From assembly GCF_001632365.1 (NCBI RefSeq), contig NW_024468581.1:7850-71849 (forward strand): a DNA stretch of 64,000 nucleotides, read 5' to 3'. Numbering within the stretch: position 1 is the first letter of the stretch; the number at the start of each line of letters is the position of its first letter. Shown piece after piece: positions 1 through 11,800 of the stretch. The stretch comes from Laetiporus sulphureus 93-53. Taxonomy: Eukaryota; Basidiomycota; Agaricomycetes; Polyporales; Laetiporaceae. Made by a program: the position numbers and the translations under genes. Under the pieces are notes generated by a model that saw only the letters and a program-made list of their open reading frames with translations, had not been told where the DNA came from and made no database searches.

Positions 1-1913
1 CTACAAGACGACGAAATGACCAAAGGTTACCAGCACCTACTAAAAACTGGCAAGCGAGAGTTCGGAAAAGACCTTCAAGAGTGGAACTTCGAGCATGGAT
101 TGCTGCTCAGAAGAGGAAAGGTCTACGTTCCAAAAGACTCTACGCTGCGGAATGAGCTGATCGAGCTACACCATGACATTTCCACCGCCGGACACGCCGG
201 ACGATGGAAAACACAAGAGTTGATCAGCAGGAATTATTGGTGGCCAGGACTTACCATTGATGTTAAAAAGTATGTCCAAGGCTGTGTGGCTTGTCAAAGA
301 AACAAGGCGAGCAAGCAAAAGCCGTACGGACTACTACAACCTAATCCAGTACCACAAGGGCCTTGGGAAATGGTTACCTGTGACCTGATTACACAGCTAC
401 CCCCAAGCCCAGACCACAGGGGAGAAAAGAAGACGGCCATCTTGGTAATTGTCGACCGATTCACCAAACATGCTCACTACTATGCAGTAGACGACACGGT
501 GACAGCGTCTCAAGTAGCATCGATTTTCTACAATGAAGTATTCAAACTCCACGGAATCCCTCGGCAAATCATATTGATCGAGGCACACAGTTCTCAGCCA
601 AGCTATTCCAGGAGTTCTGTCAGAAACTTCATATCAAATCTACGATGTCTACAGCCTATCACCCGGAAACAGACGGACAGACCGAACGAGTCAACCAGAT
701 TCTGGAACAATATTTGCGCATGTATTGCAATTACCGACAAACTGACTGGGCTACGCTACTGCCCACAGCGGAATTTGCTTACAACAATCAAGCTTCAGAA
801 TCGACTGGTCTGTCTCCGTTCTTCATTGAGCATGGTCGACACCCCCGCATGGCACCGGATGTACTGGAAGGAATACAACATCCATCCCTGGAACACTTAT
901 TCCACAACCGCGACCAAGCACAGGAACAAGCACGTGCCGCTCTGTCATTAGCAGCAGAACGTATGAAATGGTATTTCGATCTTAAAAAGCAGGACGTTCC
1001 TTTCAAAGTAGGAGACGAAGTGCTTATCCGAGGAAAAGACCTCCATGTCAAAGTCAAAAGCCAGAAGCTTGCGACTCAAAATTATGGACCATTCAAGATC
1101 CTCGAAAAGATCGGAGCCGTATCATTCAAACTGCAATTACCAGCGGACATGAAGATACACCCTGTGTTTCACGCTTCAAAGCTAATTATGTTCCATCAAG
1201 ACTCGATCCCTGGACGCATACCTCCCCCTAACCCTCCAGTCATCATCGACGGAGAAGAAGAATGGGACGTAGAGGATATCCTCGATTCAAGAATCCGGTA
1301 TAACAAAACCCAGTATCTTGTCAAGTGGTCAGACTATGACCACAGCGATAATACTTGGGAACCACTGGAGAACCTCACACATGTCAAAGACAAAGTAGAG
1401 GAATTCCATAAGACACATCCAGACGCCCCAAGAGCTAAGCCGCGAACACGCAAAGCGCACAAAATTGCCCTGTCTGACCACCCTGATGAGTTCATGTTTT
1501 TCTTCCGCCTTCACCCAAATGCCCGAGCACCCTACAAGGGATCTCACGAAGCTGTCGGATGGGATGTCAAGTCGGTAGAGGACTTAAACATTCTCCCACA
1601 CTCCAGAATGCTCGTTGGCACCGGATTGGCGGTCGACCCCCCAAAATGGACATACATTCGAGTAGCACCCCGAAGTGGGCTAGCCCTCAAAGGAATTGAT
1701 GTCGCAGCAGGGGTAGTAGACCCGGACTACACAGGGGAAATCAAGGTTCTGCTGGTAAACACAACCAGCGAACCATTTGAGGTCAAGACAGGCGACCGTA
1801 TCGCTCAGTTCATATGCGAACGCTACGCCCCAGGAATCATTTCAGAGGCAGATAGTTCGCTCGCAAAACGAACAATACGTGGCGCCAGAGGCTTTGGCTC
1901 ATCGGGACGATGA
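1..1913 (+). pseudogene. Ty3/gypsy retrotransposon Pol 3' part: integrase, chromodomain, dUTPase (frameshifted)
   Basis: The reading frame is already open at base 1, so the element continues upstream of the window. The first frame carries the integrase zinc-binding H2C2 module (HH...C-x-x-C around 170-300) and the start of the catalytic core with its first Asp (VTCDL, about 380). The frame breaks near 574-576, where one base appears to be missing, and continues in another frame to the stop at 1911-1913. The second part has the core ending with the catalytic Glu (YHPETDGQTER, about 655), a chromodomain at about 1255-1420 (YLVKWSDYDHSDNTWEP) and then an extra domain at about 1495-1913 with all five dUTPase motifs, including APRSGLA, GVVDPDYTGE, GDRIAQF and RGARGFGSSGR. 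The chromodomain marks a chromovirus; the dUTPase is unusual. The lesion suggests an inactive copy, unless the missing base is an assembly error. Confidence 0.9.
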
Positions 1914-1918
1914 ACCTT

Positions 1919-1931
1919 GAGAAGGGGGGGA
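1919..1931 (+). other. Polypurine tract of the gypsy element
   Basis: A purine-only run (GAGAAGGGGGGGA) lies five bases after the Pol stop and directly before the TG of the LTR. This is the standard site for priming plus-strand DNA synthesis in LTR retrotransposons. Confidence 0.8.
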
Positions 1932-2502
1932 TGTCACGGTTTTACCGGACAAGTCATTAAAGGAACAAATGCTATTAAGAAGCATATCATTTTTCATCAT
2001 TTCTCGTCGCACAAGAAGTCACGTGACCTAAAGAGATAAGATAACGAGGCATCTAGTCACATGACCTCGGATCTCCCTCGGCATTGTCACGTGACACCGA
2101 GCTCCTCGGCATGGCATCATATGGCGCAATCGCCATGACACCATATTGCGTGCTCAAGAGGAGCCCCGTCTCCGTGGGTTATTATTAGGCAGCCAATCAG
2201 GATAATTGGGACACATCGTACGATTGTAGCACCATCCAGTAGAATAGCGTGTGACTCGCTTATGAAGTACTGTACAGTAGCTAGACAATCATGTATATAA
2301 GGACCAGCGAGACGAGGAGGAGACCTCAGTCTTATTCTCCTTCGTCCACCACTACCATCACAGCGGGGTCTTACCAGACACTCGCAGTGTGCTATACATT
2401 TCATTATCATCCTCACTTGTGATAGCGCCACTTGCCTCGCCAGTAAGTCATACTTTGCGACTAGCAACTAGGCCTCGTCAGTGGGCACGTCGTACCGCCA
2501 CA
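1932..2502 (+). repeat. 3' LTR of the Ty3/gypsy element
   Basis: Starts TGTCACGGT right after the polypurine tract. A likely end is ACCGCCACA at 2494-2502, an imperfect inverted match to the start, giving about 571 bp. A TATATAA box lies at 2294-2300, followed by a GGACCAGC motif also found in the related LTR at 2943-3663. The left boundary is firm. The right boundary is inferred, because the 5' LTR is outside the window. Confidence 0.7.
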
Positions 2503-2546
2503 GCTCGTCGCTGTCGGCTCTTAGCCAGGAGACCCTCAAGGGGTTT

Positions 2547-2906
2547 CTATTTTGGTTGTCTATCTTTGTCATCGGCGTGCCGTGACAGTGGCTTGCGGAT
2601 GATTCCGCGCTTTATGATGTGTGTGGTATCTACAACCCTAGCTGCTGCTCGCTGCCTGTCTGTGGACGATGCGCCTAGTGACGCAAGTGTGAGGAGCCTT
2701 CCACGCTCCTTGTTGGTTTCCTGATGCTTGTAGTGGGCGTCGAGGTCGATCCTGGGGGTGGCCTTGCGCTTTGAGGCTTTGGGCAGCTCAGAGTCTTGCT
2801 GAGGCTCACGCCGGGTAGAGATCAGATTGGAATGTGTGTCAAAAAAGCCGCGCGCTACGGCTGAAACTGCTTGTGCTGAAAATACGTGGCCACTTGTGTT
2901 AGACAC
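2547..2906 (-). other. Possible internal (gag-like) remnant on the minus strand
   Basis: An open frame of 119 codons rich in Lys, Arg and Ser, with no domain I recognise and no ATG (it opens with GTG). It lies just downstream, in minus orientation, of the minus-strand LTR at 2943-3663, which is where the 5' internal region of that element would be. I read it as a likely leftover of that element, cut off by the gypsy copy on the left. It could also be chance coding potential. Confidence 0.2.
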
Positions 2907-2942
2907 TAAGCAGGGGCACAGAAAATGTCAGATTGTTTCTAA

Positions 2943-3663
2943 TGTCACGGTAACACCGGACAAGAGATCAAAAAGACTAAAAAGGGACAGTCACGTGGAA
3001 CGTGCCGCCCTGATCCCCCTGATCCCAAAAGTATCCCCCTGAACCCTATGTGGCACAAGAGCCTGTTGACTTACTGGTCGATGTGGCAGACGCAGGAAAG
3101 GGTGAGAGATATATGAAGGAGCTGGTGAGCTCAGTGAGTGCTATGGGTAGTAGACGAGGAGAAACAATCTGAGGTTTCGTCCCTACATGGCTGGTCTTAT
3201 ATACACGTACAGCGGGCTATCTTACCTAAGCTACCTATCTACGGGTATAAGCAAATGGCCATACACGGAACAATAGGATGTCCGGAAGTAGAACAATAAG
3301 TGGGAAGATCGATGGTTGCCGCAGTAATGCGTGTGCACATCATGCCTATCTTGGTTTTCTTTTTGTTCTCCGGTGTGAACATTGTACCTATCTAGGCTTC
3401 TGGCTAAACTAATAGGAAGCGGAAGGCCGATGCATAACAATAGTCCTTGTTCCCTTTGTTCCCAAATGGGTGCCTCTATTGTATCCTGGAATAGACAGGT
3501 CCGACCGTATCATCCACGGGTCTGGACCATAACATGTGATGTGGACTATCACCTGATCTCTACGCGTCACATCTGTGGCTGAGTGGCGTGAGATATTGGT
3601 GAAGCACGTGATCTGTGGTGTGAGAAAAGTCACGTGCGGACTTTGTGGCGAAAATCTGTGACA
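2943..3663 (-). repeat. LTR related to the gypsy LTR, minus orientation
   Basis: Read on the minus strand it begins TGTCACAG and ends CCGTGACA, a matching terminal inverted pair, about 721 bp long. On that strand a TATATAA box (3198-3204) is followed by AGACCAGCC and then a CCTCAG...TTCTCCT stretch. The same order occurs in the LTR at 1932-2502, so they are related families. Flanking 5-mers (TCTAA / GGCAG) do not match, so I see no target-site duplication; it may be a rearranged or partial insertion. Confidence 0.6.
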
Positions 3664-4090
3664 GGCAGAATACATCGCATCTGTGGCAGCAGCCCGTGAA
3701 GCCATGTGGCTGCAAAGTTTATTTAAACAAATAGGCTTCAATCAGTCCCAACCTACCCTGTTGTATGAGGATAATAATTCTGCAATTGCAATTGCAAGAG
3801 ATCCTCAGTTTCATGCGCGTTCCAAACATTTTGATGTAAAATATCATTATGTGCGCAAACAGCAACAAAGGGGATGTATTAATATTGTTTATTGTCCTAC
3901 TGAAGATATGATTGCGGACATTTTTACGAAAGCACTCCCCAAACTGCGGCATCAAAAGCTATCTCGTTTGCTTGGGATGTCCATCGGCTTGCGGGAGAGT
4001 GTTGAGAAAGCTGAACCTCACGACCGAGGCTCGGGAACAAGCCGAGGTACCGAGGCCCTCACAAATGAGAGTCCGGACCAATGTGGCTGA
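3662..4090 (+). pseudogene. Ty1/copia Pol C-terminal fragment (RNase H), 5'-truncated
   Basis: Encodes the typical end of a copia polyprotein: QAEYIA at the first bases, then REAMWL, the DN pair in LYEDNNSAI, ARSKHFDVKYHY and the ending DIFTKALP. A stop codon (TGA, 3659-3661) lies immediately upstream in frame, exactly where the minus-strand LTR ends, so everything 5' of this point is gone. The frame runs on past the real end of RNase H into the adjoining LTR. Confidence 0.9.
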
Positions 4091-4241
4091 GGGATTAGAT
4101 AATATTTTCTAATGTGTACATGTATATATAAAGGAATGCCATATCGGGAAGATCCGCATCATCCCGCATCCTCCTTCATCCCGGACGCTCACCCGCGTTC
4201 CGTGTTCCTAATCTGAGGCTTAATACACATGCTCTCCAACA
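4000..4241 (+). repeat. 3' LTR of the Ty1/copia element
   Basis: Begins TGTTGAGAAAG directly after a GCGGGAGAG purine tract and ends CTCTCCAACA, so the ends form an inverted TGTTGAGA/TCTCCAACA pair. Length 242 bp, with a TATATATAAA box near 4122-4131. The boundaries are supported by the purine tract and the inverted ends; no second LTR copy is in the window for comparison. Confidence 0.75.
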
Positions 4242-4800
4242 GTCCATGGATTGGCTTTGTACATGTATAGATCATACATTGCTTGTAAGACACGGAAGAT
4301 GATCGGAGAGCTCCGAAGTCCCCGAAAAGTTTATTTAATCGCATTTTAGTGTCATCAGTTGCCTAAAGCGGGACCAGCGCCTACGTAGGCGCTCGCGTTT
4401 CGATACTCATTTTTCGTTTTGCTTTTTCGCTTCCGAAAGATGCTTTTTTTATTATTTTTGTCCAAAGGGGCCCCTCATACATCCACACACAAAGAAATTG
4501 ATTTTCTCAATTTTCTACAAGTCTGTGTCTCCCAGCCAAACACCGAGCGCGTTCGTCTGACGCCACGGTCACGTGCGTAGGAAATCGGTTCAGTGGGACA
4601 ACCTCGAGTTAAGTCTGCATCCACTATCCCGTCAGACAGACTAAAGCGCTACACAGGTCTCTGTCACATTCCTGCGCTTTGTACGTGACTGCTGCTGAAG
4701 GGGAACATTTGCGTGTTCATCCATGCCAATATGTTCCGGAATCCATGTGGTCACCGCTCGCTGAAACTCATTCTCAAGTCTAATAGGAGGGGATTGTCCA
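4242..4800. other. Intergenic, no gene seen
   Basis: 559 bp between the copia LTR and the next gene. It contains T-rich runs near 4440-4460 but no ORF or repeat that I can support. Confidence 0.6.
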
Positions 4801-6592
4801 ATGCAGCACAGCGGTTCCCCCCGAAAGTCAGAGGTGCCTCATTTTGTGCATATTCCGATGATGGCGCTCATCGTTTGCAGCCTTCCCGTTCGCTTTCTCT
4901 ACGGAGGAAGCGATCCTAAGGCTCGGCGTGCCAATGTCCATCAAATGCTGGGGCAGGGACTTTTTTCGTTCTGTCGCTGCGCGTTTACTGCCGGGAATGG
5001 GCTTCCAGCCGCTGCGGCCAAATCGCATACAGGCCATATACCTGCCGATCTGGTTGGTGGACGCCGAGGTCGAGGCGCAGATATGGGTGCAGGACCACTC
5101 CGACAAGAGCGAAACGATCGAGGTGCTTCTCGCGATTCCCTGTCATGGCGCATGCCCAAAATTGATATGGATATCTAGAGAATCGCGCGAGTGTTCTTCC
5201 AGCAGTCGTACGTTCTATTACCTGTTGCATTCTTGCTCGGTCTTCACGAACTTGTCCAAGATACGTGCCAGGTTCAGTGCTCGACATTGTTGGTAGATTC
5301 ATGCTAATCCCACCACGGCGGAAGGTTTCGTATATGAACCATTGTCCCGAATTTCCCTCAACTCGATGCTCTTTGACAGAGGCTCTACGATTCGATTCTC
5401 TGAAGACCTTCTGACACAGCGCGGCACCGAGATTCTGTGCCTGCCATTCTCTGTCACGCCATTTCCCCTTCTTGATGTTGCGCGCTCGCTATCGTACCAG
5501 CAGGCTACCATCTCGGAACAGCTTAAGTTCGATCCCTCTGCTGTGAAAGCGAATCTCGTGCGTTTTTTCTTTATGCCTACAGAGGACATATGGTAGCTCA
5601 GTATGCTACAGTTTGCAGCCTACCCGGTGCTCGTGCCTATCTATCTTGCTCAATATGAGATGCCCGCGATCGATACTGGAGATCCCTTAACGTTTACTGC
5701 TATCCTGGAAGCCTTTACTAGAAAGGTAGGAGGCCATTTAAAATCTCTAGACACAAGACTCGCGCTCTTCTTTGAGGCATCATACCATACGCTATGCTTC
5801 TCGGCCAAGTGCATGTTCCAAGCTTGCCTTCCATATAAGATATCCAGCATCGACACGAAAATTGATCAGGGTCTTCTTACAGGGTCGCATCGTCACAGAA
5901 GACCGTGACAGGGAGCAAGCTCAAAGAATACTCAACAAGGATCCAAATGGGCCTGATTTTTTCAAACGCTTCATCGACTACCTCTCTCCCAGGGAATTTT
6001 GGGTCAACGATGGGTCCAACTCAATCTCTCGGTTCGCCCCGCTCGAACTGCACGCTACGATGCCACACGTGAAACTCAGTCAGGGTGCGCTGGAGAAGTG
6101 GGTGAATGACGCAGCGGCGACCAAGGGCGCCATAGAGTCCTACCAAGCGAAGTATTTCCCATGCAGTGCCACGGAATCTGGTGTGAATGTGGTTGATTGG
6201 GACGACCTGCGGATCAGGGAGTTCACTGACGAGGAGAAGATGGCCAACCGAGTTTGGATGGACCTTGGCAGAATGTGGATGGTCAACAAAAACGTCGAGG
6301 AGGTGCACCGGTTTTATCCTCGTCGAGTACAGCGCTCACCCTGGCGTTCGTGATATAGGTGTTCGCCATGATTATGAAAGCCGCAGAAGACTCGCGGGAG
6401 ATTGACCGAGCCAGCTTCAGTCGCGAGGGCGGGGATGAGCATGCGAAGACCCCAGAGCAGCTGAAGGGGTTCCAGCGGCAGCTACAGGAGATTGATGAGA
6501 AACGGCGTCAGAGCAAACCAAGTTGGTTGGCAGAATGGGAGCTCAAGTCGTCCACTACAAGCGACGCGTCGGAGGGACAGGAGCACCGTTGA
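4801..6592 (+). CDS. Uncharacterised protein, copy A of a tail-to-tail pair
   Basis: Multi-exon gene of no family I can name. The start is placed at the ATG of 4801 because its first about 30 bases match the first exon of copy B (6689-8503, minus strand). The coding frame then resumes at 4881 after TTTGCAG. Matching segments in order: a TEEA-x4-LG start, IQAIYLPIWLVDAEVEA (about 5030-5080), a GTEILCLPF...RSL block (5425-5490), FDPSAVKANLVR (5530-5565), a hydrophobic PVLVPIYLAQYE (5620-5660), WDDLRI (6200) and a Trp/charge-rich tail. The first intron lacks a clean GT donor in the right phase, so this copy may be damaged. The pattern of a PIWxxDA block followed later by LLPVYLAxYE distantly recalls a bacterial zinc-ribbon family; that is only a guess. 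Confidence 0.5.
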
Positions 6593-6688
6593 TATTGTTC
6601 TGACATATGTACTTACATTATTGCATCCTGCATAAGCAAGCAGCGCGATGAGGCCTCTCGCATACAGTGACCCGCGGTTCTAGTGCAT

Positions 6689-8503
6689 TTATGGAGTACG
6701 CTTGCTCGGCGATTTCTCGCCCTCTTTCGCCGGCCTATCCTGGTGGACATCCTTCCACTCTCTCCACCATCTCGGCATCCACTGTTCTCTCCATCGGTTT
6801 GCCTCCTCGAGCCTCTTTTCCAGCTCCTCCACGGTCCATGATTTGAATCTAAGCTCTATTGTCCTCGCGAACAACTGAGCCTTCATCTTCATCGCTCCTG
6901 GCACGTCTATGTCTTCTTCGTCATAATCATGCTCATCGATAACGCTGATCTCGAACGGAAATCTTATGTCAGGAGCAGAGATGTTCTTTTCCTTTATTGT
7001 CTAGCGATTGCGGAGTTAAGGGCATATTGTCAAGCACGTATAGCGGAAAGAACTCACATTTATCTTCCTCTTGACAGCTACCATGTACAGATCCACGAGC
7101 AAGAACATCTCGTTCCGCAGCCTCTCTTCAAGTGTGGCAGGTCGGATCCGCAGGTCATCCCATAGTGCAGATGATGCATCTAGGTTTGCCGCGCCCTCCG
7201 ACTTGCCTTTTCTCTTCAGCCATCGCGATATGAGCTGGTTCGTCCACTCTGGCAGCGCGTCCAGCATCCGGAAGTCCAACTTAGCTGCTGAATGTGCGAT
7301 GGGGTACATGTAATCCTGCCGCTCCATGAGGAGATAGACTCCCTTGTTATGTGGGAGGCGTCTCCATTGCCTTTGGAGAAACCTGGGTCCCAGCCACGAC
7401 GGGACGAGGTATCTATCTGTGTTCTCAACGATGATGCGACCCTGAATACAATCGAGTGAGTAACTAGCGAGATATAGAAGAGGCTTCGGGGAGGGGGGAA
7501 GGATTGCTGCAAGACGCGTGCAATGATGACGGTAGTGACAATACTGCGTGTACAGCAGCGATCGCGAGAGAAGCGATTGTAATCAGACTTGCCTTCTTGT
7601 GCCACCCTTCAAGCACGACTGTGAGAGGCTGCCCTTCCCTGCTTTCGTACTCTGCCAAATACACCGGCAATAAGAGGGGAAATACTGCGAACTGCACCGA
7701 TCAGATGTCGTCTTGCCATGCCGAAGGCGTATGAAAATGATACGCACGAGATTCTCCTTCACCGAGGCAGGATCGAATCTGACTTCCTCATAAAGCGTGG
7801 TCTTGTCAGGATGAAGGGAACGGATCGCGTCCATGAAATGTAGTGGTGTACGTGTGAATGGCAGGCATAAGATGTTCTGACCTTGCTCCTTGATGTTCGT
7901 CGCGGTCGCCGGTAGATGCCAAGCTCCCCCGAGTTCTCGCGAAGCAAAAGAAAGTTTTGATAAAGGATCGTGGTCAAAGCCTGATGGCGATGGAACCAAG
8001 TGAATAAAGGAGATTTGAAGATACTAGCGTGGCACCATACCTGGGATACAACTGTGCGCTGCGTGTTATCAGAAAAGATCGGTAGAGTCTGAGCAGACGC
8101 ACGAGAGTTGATCGACCTGTGTGACCGTAATACTGTGCTGAACAGAAACCAGCCAGCGTTAGACTATACAGCAGAGCGCAAGACTTGGATTTAATCTATT
8201 TACCTTTCCAAGTTCTCCGTCCGGACTTGCATACACCCATGCAGTTGCCTCGAGGGTCATATCTATCATCCATATGGGCAGATAGACCGCTTTTACACGC
8301 AATGGCATAACGGGTATAGATCGCGGCCAGGGGAAGGCCCTCATGAGAGACCTGAGGACACCCATATGTCCGCATCTAACGGACATGGATAAATCGAGTC
8401 GTTTGCTGGCCTCCCACTCCGTCATTTCAAACGGAATCACTATAAACGTAGTCATCGTTGAGACTCATATACCTGACGAATCTAGTAGGAACCGCTGACT
8501 CAT
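6689..8503 (-). CDS. Uncharacterised protein, copy B of a tail-to-tail pair
   Basis: Minus-strand paralogue of the gene at 4801-6592; the two stop codons are only 96 bp apart. The best start is the ATG at 8501-8503, giving a short exon (MSQRFLLDSS) joined across a GTATATGAG...TTATAG intron to IPFEMTEWEA. Further blocks: VKAVYLPIWMIDMTLEATAW (about 8230-8295), ILCLPFTRTP...RSL, FDPASVKENLVR, FPLLLPVYLAEYE, LPEWTNQLISRW, WDDLRIRPAT and a Trp-rich, charged C-terminus (RWWREWKD). The splice phases look cleaner than in copy A, so this is the more likely functional copy. No catalytic motif is recognisable; the LLPVYLA segment is hydrophobic but short for a membrane span. Confidence 0.55.
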
Positions 8504-8894
8504 AACTTTCGAATGGTATTTAGGTATGTTGGAGGCATTTCTGCGTGGTATTCTTCCAGACAGCCGGAACGGTAATGTGCCCCTGCGCGATGCAAGTTGT
8601 AGCATCACTACTCAAGGTTTTCGCGTTCCAAGGCCGGCTCGCTCTGCGTAAATTGAGATGAAGCAAACAGCTAATGAGAAAATATGGGTGTGGATGAGCG
8701 TTGAACGTTGAGGTGTTGAATCTTGATGCGCCACACCCACACCGCAGAAGCGGCGAAGCCTGAGTGAGTACACCATCACGTGCACCCGAGTCCTTTCGAC
8801 TCTGGCTCTGTGGTTTTGTCGAGCATTGCGAAATCGCTTCTCTCCACGGTCTCTTCTGACTCACAGCAAGTGTCGCCCTCCCAAGCTGCACGCG
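8504..8894. promoter_or_regulatory. Divergent intergenic region upstream of copy B and the tRNA exportin
   Basis: 391 bp between two genes that read away from each other, so it must hold both promoters. I see no clear TATA box. Confidence 0.4.
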
Positions 8895-11800
8895 ATGGAA
8901 CAGAATTTGGATCAAGTCGTTCAGGCCATTGCGATTGCGTCCGATCCAACGCGAGGATCCTTGCACCAGCAGGCTTTGGAGTATCTCTCATCCATCCAAC
9001 AAAATGCCGCCAGTGCATGGCGCTTGGCTCTTGCTTTGTTCGTGGAAGCAAATCCGAATGGTTCCCGAAAATATCCAACACAAGCAAGGTTCTTTGCGTT
9101 ACGATTACTAGACGAATTTCTGGACAATCGGTGGGTCTCCGGCAATGGAACTTCTGCGCGTAGTGCGCGCGTCAACTGACTCTGCATGCCACGGTTGTGT
9201 TAGCTTTGAGCCTCTAGATGATGAGTCTTTCCAAACCTTGCGCCAGTCTTTCGTATCCTATATACAATCTGAATATCTGTACGGCTCAGCAGAAGTTGAA
9301 GCTCCTTGTAGGTCCCCGCAGTCCGAGCACTTCTGCATGATGCTGATTTCGCTCCAGTCCTACGCAACAAGTTTTCACATACTCTCACTCTATTTTTCCT
9401 GTGCACTTACATGGACAAATGGCCGACATTCTTTACTGATCTATTCGCGCTAATCCGCCCTGCGGAGTCGACCTCGCAGTCGACATTCAATCACCATGTA
9501 TCCCTCCTGTTCTTTCACATCGTACTGGAAATCTCTGGTGAAGTCGCAGATCAGATGATCAAGGCGGCTAGACCCTTCAATCAGGAACGTCACACGAGAG
9601 ATGGCAGAGTTAGAGACGCTGTGCGTGAACGAGATGCAGGCCGTATCAACGAAGCCGTTTTGACTATTGTGGCGGATGGTGCTGAGAGGATGGCCAGGTC
9701 AAGGAAGGAGGGCGCATCTGCAGATCGGGAGCTGGACACGGCTATTGAAGTAGTGGATTGGGGAGTTCGGACGTTTGCCTCTTACGTCGGTGAGTCCCTA
9801 AATGTCATTCTATTTCCTTAGGTCTGAATACACTGTCAGGCTGGATTGACATCAACCTCACTGTGACACCGACGACTGTACCGCTACTATTCAACCTTTT
9901 GTCGGATTCTTCATTGCCAATCCGCTTGGCTACTTCTTCTGCTCTTGTAAAGATCGTCGGAAAAGGCCTCAAAGAGCCGGGAGACAAGTTACAGCTGATC
10001 AAGGTTCTGTCTCTCACTCAAGTTCTCGATGCGCTCGAATCCAAAACACGAGTCCAACAAGCGGCTCGTGGTTCCGACGTTGACGAAGGAGAGGAGTCAT
10101 ATCGAGAGGCTCTCGGCAGGCTACTGAATATCCTTGGCCTGGAAATATGCAAAATCATCGATGTACGTGTTAGCGTCTTTGTCGTGGTATTTTCTGATCA
10201 TGGCTTCAGGAATCTACCATCAATGACGTCCGCTCAGATGCCAATCAGATATTGCAGCAAACGCTTCCGATCATGCTGCGTTTCATGGCGGATGAGTACG
10301 ACGATACAGGATCAACGGTCTTCCCTTTTCTCCAGACTGTGCTTTCGAGCGTGAGTCATCATGTCTCCCTGTACTCATGTGTCACTTATGGATGATCGAA
10401 TAGTACAAAAAATCGAGAAAGACGTCCTCAGAACCACTAGACGAACAGAAGAGATCCTTTCTGACGTCTTTACTCAGAGTTATCCTGCAGAAGCTCAAAT
10501 GGGAAGAAGACTGTGATCCAGAAGACATGGATGAAGACGACAAAGTTGCCTTCGAGGAACTCCGCAAGGTACTTTCTACCGTCATCAAAACCGATCAATG
10601 TTAACTAGTTGCGCAGGATCTGCGGACATTCCTGGATGCAACGCTACTCATAGAACAAAATCTGGTCACGGAAGCATTGCGAAGTCTGGTCATCAACACT
10701 TTGACAGCATATCAAAGTGGCACTCCTGTCAAGTGGAACGATGCAGAGCTAGCGGTATACTTGGTTTACAGTTTTGGAGAAATTAATAAGAGTATGTTGC
10801 CTCTGCAATGTCGATGCTTCGCTTGTTTGACAGTGCTTGTAGGCGGAAGCAAAGGACGTGCGGCGTTCTGCCAGGCTCCGGCCATTGACAGAGAAAAGCG
10901 CAAGGAGACGGATTACTCCGGGTATCCGCTAACGACGCATGGCGAATTGCTCTATGCCCTCGTACGCTCAGGTATTGCGGGGTATCCCAACAAGACTGTG
11001 GTCATGCAGTTCTTTGAGACTGTTGCACGGTATGGCGACTTCTTCAAAGTTCGGAAGGATTGTATCGTTCCAACTTTACAGGCCATGATGGACACTCGGT
11101 GAGCGAGGTATTCGAACTAGATATCCTATAGAGCTGATGACGACTGATCTAGAGGTCTGCATAATCCTGTGTCGAGCCTCCGCTCACGAGTATTCTATTT
11201 GTTCTATCGATTCATCCGAGAAAGCAAGAATGAAATTTCTCCGGAGCTTGCCGTATCATTACTGCAAGGAATGCGCGACCTGCTTTCAATCCAGGTGGAG
11301 CTGCCCGAGCTCGAGAATCCTGAGCAGCAAGATCTGTTGACAGAAGCTGTCAACAACCCGGGCATCTTTGATGCACAGCTGTACCTCTTCGAAACGGCTG
11401 GCACACTAGCTTCGCTCCTCTACAAGGCTCCGGAACAGGGTTCTGCGCTTCTTCAGTCCATTGTAAGGCCATTGCTGGCTGAGTTGTCTCTGAATCTGCA
11501 GGCGGTGAAGGGGGTAGAGGACGTGATGCCGATACTAAAGGTTCATCATATCATCATGGCTCTAGGGAATATTGCCAAAGGATTTCCAGATTATCCTTCG
11601 CCGATTCCGGCAGGATACATTCTACCACCGTTGGATGTGTTTAACGAGGTGGCGCAAGCTATTCTTGTGTCTCTCGAGGCGATGAACGTATTCAAGGTTG
11701 TGCGGGATGCGGTACGTAGCGGTGCTGGCTTTCGATGTCTCACTCTCATCTACTAGCGTTAGACACGATTCGCTTTCGCCCGTATTCTCGCTACCACTGG

